Shown piece after piece: positions 58,400-64,000 of a stretch of 64,000 nucleotides of DNA. The notes below the pieces were generated by a model, which was given only the letters and a program-made list of their open reading frames with translations, did not search any database and was not told where the DNA came from. The DNA comes from Cymodocea nodosa (taxonomy: Eukaryota > Streptophyta > Magnoliopsida > Alismatales > Cymodoceaceae). Location: assembly GCA_036874045.1 (NCBI GenBank), contig CM072335.1, positions 14,776,001 to 14,840,000 on the forward strand. The letters run 5' to 3'. Position 1 is the first letter of the stretch. The number at the start of each line of letters is the position of its first letter. The position numbers and the translations under genes are program-made.

Positions 58400-61300
58400 T
58401 GACAAGGAGTTTCAAGCACGTTCAACTAAATGGATCGTGGACAGTGGATGCTGAAAGCACATGACAGGTAAGAAAAGTTTTCTTGACTCTGTTAAAAACT
58501 TAAGTTCAGGATCTATTAAGTTTGGAAATAATGAAAAGTGTAAAATAACTACAATAGGAAATATTACATCTAAAAATGGTATAATTGAGAATGTCTTGCA
58601 TGTAAATGGATTAAAACAAAATTTGTTAAGTGTAGGACAATTATGTGATAAAGGTTATACTGTTTCTTTTAATGCTGAAAATTGTTTCATTATTGATCCA
58701 ACCTCGAATGAAACAAAATTTACTGGTTTTAGAAATTGCTCAATTTATACATTAAACTTTCCATGTGAAAATTCTGCAAGCAATTCCTATTTGGTAGCAA
58801 CTAGTGAAGATGATTAGGTGTGGCATAGAAGACTTGACCATCTTAGTATGAAGAATATCAGGAAGCTATCCACGGGTGATCTTGTTAGGGGTCTGCCTAA
58901 ACTCACTTTTAAGAAAGATAGAGTATGCAGTGAGTGTATGCTAGGGAAGCAGAAGAGAACTGCCATTCACAGCAAAAATGCTTTTACCACCAAAAGGCCA
59001 TTGGAACTGTTACATTTGGATTTATTTGGTCCCTCTCAAGTTTCAAGTCTTGGGGGTTGAAAATATACCTTTGTTGTTGTTGATGATTTCTCCAGATTAA
59101 CTTGGGTAATATTTTTGACACATAAAAATGAAACTTGCAATGAGTTCAAGAATTTCTGCATAAGAGTTCAAAATCAAAAGGAACTAACAGTGAAGAAAAT
59201 CAGAAGTGATCATGGAGGAGAATTTGAAAACCTTTGTAATTCATTTGGAATTCTGTATGAATTCTCTTGTCCTAGAACTCCTGCTCAAAATAGAGTTGTG
59301 GAAAGGAAAAATAGGACATTACAAGAAATGGCTAGTACTATGTTAAATGCCATGAATCTATCTAAATTTCTCCAGGCAGAAGCTGTAGGAATAGCTTGTC
59401 AAATTTTCAACAAAACACACATTAGATCCATGTTGAATAAGACACCCTTTGAAATTTGGTTCGATAAAACTCCAAATGTTGGCTATTTTAAGACATTTGG
59501 ATGCAAATGCTTTGTCTTAAATACAAGAAATGCTAAAGACAAGTTTGATGCAAAGTCTAAACCTGCCATACTTGTTTGTTACTCCTCTAGAAGCAAAGCT
59601 TACTGGGTATATTTTGATGAAGATGGAAGAGTGGAGGAAAGTATAAATGTTCAGTTTGATGAAGATCTGATCTAGAATTTCAAAAAGTTGAAGATTAAAA
59701 ATGATAGTGAAAATGAATACTTTGAAGATGATAACTGCAAGCAAAAACTCAATTCACAAGTGTTAGACCAGAATCTCAACAATAGATATCAGAATCATAA
59801 TAGTTGGAAGTTTAGATCTGATCATCTCGAGGAACAAATTATTGGAAATATATCTAAAGGGGTACAAACTAGAAGCAAAGCACAAGATATCTGCAATTTT
59901 TGTGCATTTGTGTTAGAAATAGAGTTAAAATCAGTAGATAAAGCATGTAAGGATACCTACTAGACAATGGCTATGCAGGAAGAATTAAATCAGTACCAGA
60001 AAAATAATGTTTGGGAACTAGTAGAAAAACCTGCAAGAAAATCCATCATTGGAACTAAATGGATTTTCAAAAATAAATTAGATGAAGAAGGTAATATTCT
60101 CAAAAACAAAGCTCGATTAGTTGCTCAAGGCTACAATCAGCAGGAAGGTATTGACTATGAAGAAACTTTTGCTCCCATAACCAGGATTGAAGCTATCAGA
60201 ATGTTGCTTACTTTTGCAAGTAGTATGAAGATAACATTGTTTCAGATGGATGTGAAAAGTGCCTTCTTAAATGGAGAAATTCAGGAAGAAGTGTTTGTCA
60301 AACAACCTCCTGGATTTGAAGATGAATTCAAGCCGAATCATGTCTTCAAACTAAGAAAGGCTCTTTATGATCTAAAACAGGCACCTAGAGCTTGGTATGA
60401 GAAATTGAAAAAGTTTTTAACTGGAAACAATTTCTCTATAGGCAAAGTGGACAACACTTTGTTTATCAAAACTTTTGATGTGCATATTTTGATTGTATAG
60501 ATTTATGTTGATGATATAGTCTTTGGAGCCACTTTAGAAGATCTCTGTCATGAATTTCAGAATTTAATGAAAAATAAATTCGAAATGAGCATGATGGGAG
60601 AGTTGAAGTTTTTCTTGGGATTATAGATTCATCAAGTGCATAATGGCATTTTTGTCAACCAAGAAAAGTACTACAAAGAGATGTTGAAGAAATTTGATTA
60701 TGAAAACATCAAACCTTCAAATACTCCAATGAGTTCAAGTATTAAACTGGAAATGGATGATTCAAGTGTTGCAGTAGATCAAAAGCAATATAGAGGTATG
60801 ATTGGATCCCTATTATACCTTTCAGCTAGCAGGCCAGATATTATGTTCAGTGTATGCTTGTGTGCTAGATTTCAAGCATCACCAAAGGAATCGCACTTGA
60901 AATCAGTCAAAAGGATTTTCAGATATCTACAAGGAACAAAAGATTTCAAACTATTCTACTCAGCTGACAGTAATTTGATTTTAACAGGCTATAGTGATGC
61001 AGATTATGCAGGTAGCAGATCTGATAGAAAAAGCACTAGTGGTACTTGTCAACTACTTGGAAATTCTTTAATCTCCTGGTTCAATAGGAAACAAAATTGT
61101 ATTGCTTTATCTACTACTGAAGCCAAGTATATTGTAGCAGGACTATGTTGTGCCCAAATTCTTTGGATGCAGCAAACTCTAGCAGATTACAGACTGAAAA
61201 TTTAGAACTCAATCATATTTTGTGATAACAGTAGTGCAATCAGTCTATCTAAGAATATAGTACTTCATTCTAGAGCCAAGCATATCGAGATCAAACATCA

Positions 61301-61454
61301 TTTTCTGAGAGATCATGTGGAAAAAGGGAACATCTCACTTAAGTTTGTGCCAATAGAAAATCAACTTGTAGATATTTTCACCAAACCTTTAAATGAATCA
61401 ACTTTTAATCATATTAGAAGAAATCTAGGCATATGTTCTTTACTAGATCTTTAA
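58400..61454 (+). pseudogene. copia F pol: protease, integrase, reverse transcriptase, RNase H
   Basis: The frame opens after TAG 58397-58399, shifted by one base from gag. Protease WIVDSGC then TGA. GAG-pre-integrase WHRRLDHLSMKN and integrase LHLDLFGPS, RSDHGGEF and VVERKN (58818-59675) follow. Reverse transcriptase starts at NNVWELVEKPARKSIIGTKW and has YVDD at 60504-60515, directly after TAG 60498-60500. RNase H has YSDADYAGSRSDRKSTSGT and ends at FTKPLN...GICSLLDL, TAA 61452-61454. Stops are few for its length; most are TAG where copy B has CAG. Confidence 0.92.
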
Positions 61455-61495
61455 ATATTTTTTTTCATCAAGCTCACCATATGGGAGCTTGTTTT

Positions 61496-63257
61496 TGTTA
61501 GGATCGATAGGCTCACCAGAGGGGGGGTGAATGGTGAACATGTGTAGTTTTAAAATTCTTTTGATGTTGAATCGAATGATTCAACAGAAATGTAATGAGC
61601 TGAAACTAAGAGAATGCAAATCAGCAAAGATAAGAAACACAACAAATTTTTAGGTGGTTCACCAAATTGGCTAGTCCACCCCCAAGATTCACTTGCGCTT
61701 CACTAAGTGTTTCAACACTTACACACTTGCTTTCAAGTCAAAGCAAGAACCAACTACACAGAAGTTTTCAAGTAAAAACTTTAGTAAACCAACCTCTAGA
61801 GTTTTCAGGTCGAAACTCAAACCAACACTATATGTAGCTTTCAGGTTGAAACTACGAACCGACAACTTTAATCCTTCAATCAGAGTTTTCGTGCACAGAG
61901 CTTTTTTTGCAGTAGATATTTGGAATATGCTTCACTGTTTGCAGACTTGAATGTAAATGGAATTTGGAGTATAGCTCATCTATCTCCGTTGTCCGTATTT
62001 TGTATATATACCTGATATGTACAACAATCATATTTTCCTCCAACGGATGTATTCTACTGTACTTGATTAGCCTCAAGTCCCAATACGGTAGGTGACCGTT
62101 CAAAAATCGTTTCAAGATATCTTATACCGATTTTCCTGTTCTTTCGGATAGTTAACTATGCAACTCTCCGAAGGGTAACTGTAACTCACTGAAAGATCAC
62201 TTAACCTTTACTGCCAAGTAGGATTCCAGAATATTTAAATGTAAGCTGTCATCCAATCGGATACTTATAACTGTAACTCACCGAGTAGTTATGTCTTTCC
62301 GATTGCTTTAATTTAGCACGTGCATAAAGGGCTGACTTAAGTTTCGGAAGGTTATCCCTGTAACTCACCGAAATGCTTCAGGATTTCGGATAGTTATTTT
62401 TCTAACTCTTCGAAAACTTATATGAGCCACTCTCTGGAATTCTGCATGTGGGAAATTCAATGACTTAAGTTTCGAATAGTTAAACTGTAACTCACCGAAA
62501 CTCTCTTGAAATTTCGGATAGTTATCTTTCTAACTCTTCGAAAACCTATTTGAGCATCTGTCTGGAATTATGCACGTGGCAATTTCAATAACTTAAGTTT
62601 CAAATAGTTAAACTGTAACCTACCGAAACTCTCTTTGAAAATTTCGGATAGTTATCTAACTCTCCGATTTTCTCTTTTAAGCTTTCAACTGCCGGCTTCT
62701 CCTTTTTGCACGTGCGTAATAAAATGACTTAAGTTCCGGAAAGTTATGCCTGTAACTTACCGAAAAACTCGAATAGTTATCTAACTCTCCGAAAAGAAAA
62801 CTCGGATAGTTATCTAACTCTCCGACAAGCCCTTTAAACTTCTGTTCTGTATTTCTGCACGTGATTTATTGAATGACTTTACTTTCAGATAGTTATACCT
62901 GTAACTCTCCGAAAAATCCTTTAAGCTTCCAAATAGTTAACTCCTTAACTATCCGATCATTCAATCCCTTTCATTGTCTGATTAAATAACTCTCCGAAGG
63001 CTTTGTAAAAATTCGGATAGTTATCCTTCTAACTGTCCGATAGTCTTGCTGCTGTTTTACTCTTCGAATACTTGAACCTGTAACTGTCTGATTTTGCTGT
63101 ATCTTGAAAGTATTATCATTTGGAATCTTCTTAATTTGTTCATCTGCATGGAAATTGTTCTAACAGCCTTCTGATCTAATGCAGAACAAACTTAACTGTG
63201 AAATACAATATATTACCTCACATAGGTTTTGCATTATCAAATACTCGGGTTCTAACA
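61496..63257 (-). mobile_element. solo LTR of the copia B/F family, reverse orientation
   Basis: 1762 bp from TGTTAGGATCG to GGGTTCTAACA on the plus strand, i.e. an LTR reading on the minus strand, with no internal region beside it. Target duplication GTTTT at 61491-61495 and 63258-63262. Removing it restores the GCTTGTTTT/CTGCTAAC sequence seen intact in copia B near 30770. It holds a clear module array (62140-63060). Confidence 0.95.
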
Positions 63258-63262
63258 GTTTT

Positions 63263-63618
63263 CTGCTAACTTACTCGTGTAGGATATATTCAATATTAGT
63301 TTTACTATCCTCACCTTTTTATATAATGACAAAAAGGGGGAGAAGATTTTGGAAATTAGTAAAGTATATGTCCCTTACAGTATTTCCAGCAAGAACTGAA
63401 AGGGAATTATTAAAAGAGGTGAACAAATACTCAGCACACAGATAGGGGGAGAAGACAACACAAAGTCAGGGGGAGGAATCCCTCCATGTCAGTATAGTCT
63501 TGATTAATTCCTGTTTATTTGGTTCTCTGTGTGACTGAATGTATAGAAATACACTAGGGAGTGAAATACATGTAAATAAATGTAAAGGTTTTTTTGTCAT
63601 TATCAAAAAGTGGGAGAT
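63263..63618 (+). other. copia F 3' region with polypurine tracts
   Basis: Purine tracts at about 63333-63345 (AAAAAGGGGGAGAAG), 63444-63454 and 63468-63477, and CAAAAAGTGGGAGAT directly before the 3' LTR. Same layout as copia B 30849-31130. No ORF. Confidence 0.75.
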
Positions 63619-64000
63619 TGTTAGAACCTGAGTATTTTGATAATGCAAAACCTATGTGAGGAAACATATTGTATTTCACAGTTAAGTCAGAGTAGCATTA
63701 GATCAGAAGGCAGATAGAACAAATTCCAAACAGATGAATAGATGGAGGAAGTCCTAGAAGATACTGCCTTAAAGCTACAGGAAAATCAAACAGTTACAAG
63801 TCCAAGTATCCGAAGAGTAAAATAGCTGCAAGACAATCGGACAGTTAGAAGGATAACTATCCGAATTTTTCAAAGCCTTCAGAGAGTTAAATAATCGGAC
63901 AGTTAAGTTGGTTGAATGATCGGAGAGTTAAGGAGTTAACTATCCGAAAGAAAAAGGAAAATTGGAAAGTTAGAAAGGCTAACTATCTGAAACTTAAGTC
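63619..64000 (+). repeat. copia F 3' LTR, first 382 bp
   Basis: Begins TGTTAGAACCTGAG and aligns with the start of the 5' LTR (54969 on); cut by the window end. Confidence 0.93.

Larger units (their letters stand above)
54969..64000 (+). mobile_element. Ty1/copia retrotransposon F (SIRE/Maximus-like), 3' end outside window
   Basis: 5' LTR 54969-56788, primer site TGGTATCAGAGC at 56791-56802, gag and pol 56840-61454, then a 3' region split by a solo LTR (61496-63257), purine tracts and the first 382 bp of the 3' LTR from 63619. Same family as A and B. The left flank TAAAT (54964-54968) would be the target duplication; the right one is outside the window. Confidence 0.93.

Overview
This window is plant nuclear DNA, almost certainly from a flowering plant. 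It is AT-rich, has no operon structure, and is built mainly of nested LTR retrotransposons of two superfamilies. It holds one spliced host gene with GT-AG introns and one insertion of plant mitochondrial DNA. I cannot name the species.

The only host gene I can support is an SDF2-type gene (stromal-cell-derived-factor-2-like, ER-lumenal, MIR repeats) on the minus strand, 17678 down to 8420. It has six exons, all phases agree, and the product is 222 residues. Its second intron is 6.6 kb long and carries decayed gypsy and copia remains. A CCACGTCA unfolded-protein-response-type element lies upstream at 18007-18014.

Layout, left to right. 1-2057: Athila-type (Ty3/gypsy) LTR, minus, inserted in the reverse transcriptase of a minus-strand Ty1/copia element (copia A, 2058-7064). 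7067-8419: a tandem duplication and the gene's 3' flank. 8420-17678: SDF2. 18060-19490: AT-rich DNA ending in a PIF/Harbinger transposase fragment. 19500-50214: one minus-strand Athila element (Athila-1), split by two later copia elements lying side by side. These are copia B (21926-32895) and copia C (32904-43950), and their target duplications can be read in order. Copia B's 5' LTR was itself split by a 2.6-kb mitochondrial insertion (22241-24854) carrying nad7 exons 3 and 4, the whole of intron 3 and parts of introns 2 and 4. 50215-54968: inverted and partial LTR and gag fragments. 54969-64000: copia F, same family as A and B, with a reverse-oriented solo LTR of its own family inside its 3' region; its 3' LTR runs off the window.

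The most unusual signal is in the LTRs. Copia A/B/F, copia C and Athila are unrelated families, yet their LTRs carry the same kind of repeated module. Each module is a hairpin-like dyad with an inner AGTTA...TAACT core and outer arms that differ between families but stay self-complementary. The dyad is followed by ACTTAAGT and then CACGTG. Other points of interest are a 763-codon extra reading frame in copia C with five nonsense codons and no evident frameshift, stop codons shared by copies A, B and F between gag and protease, and a decay pattern dominated by CAG to TAG changes. All retroelement genes here are broken; I annotate them as they stand.
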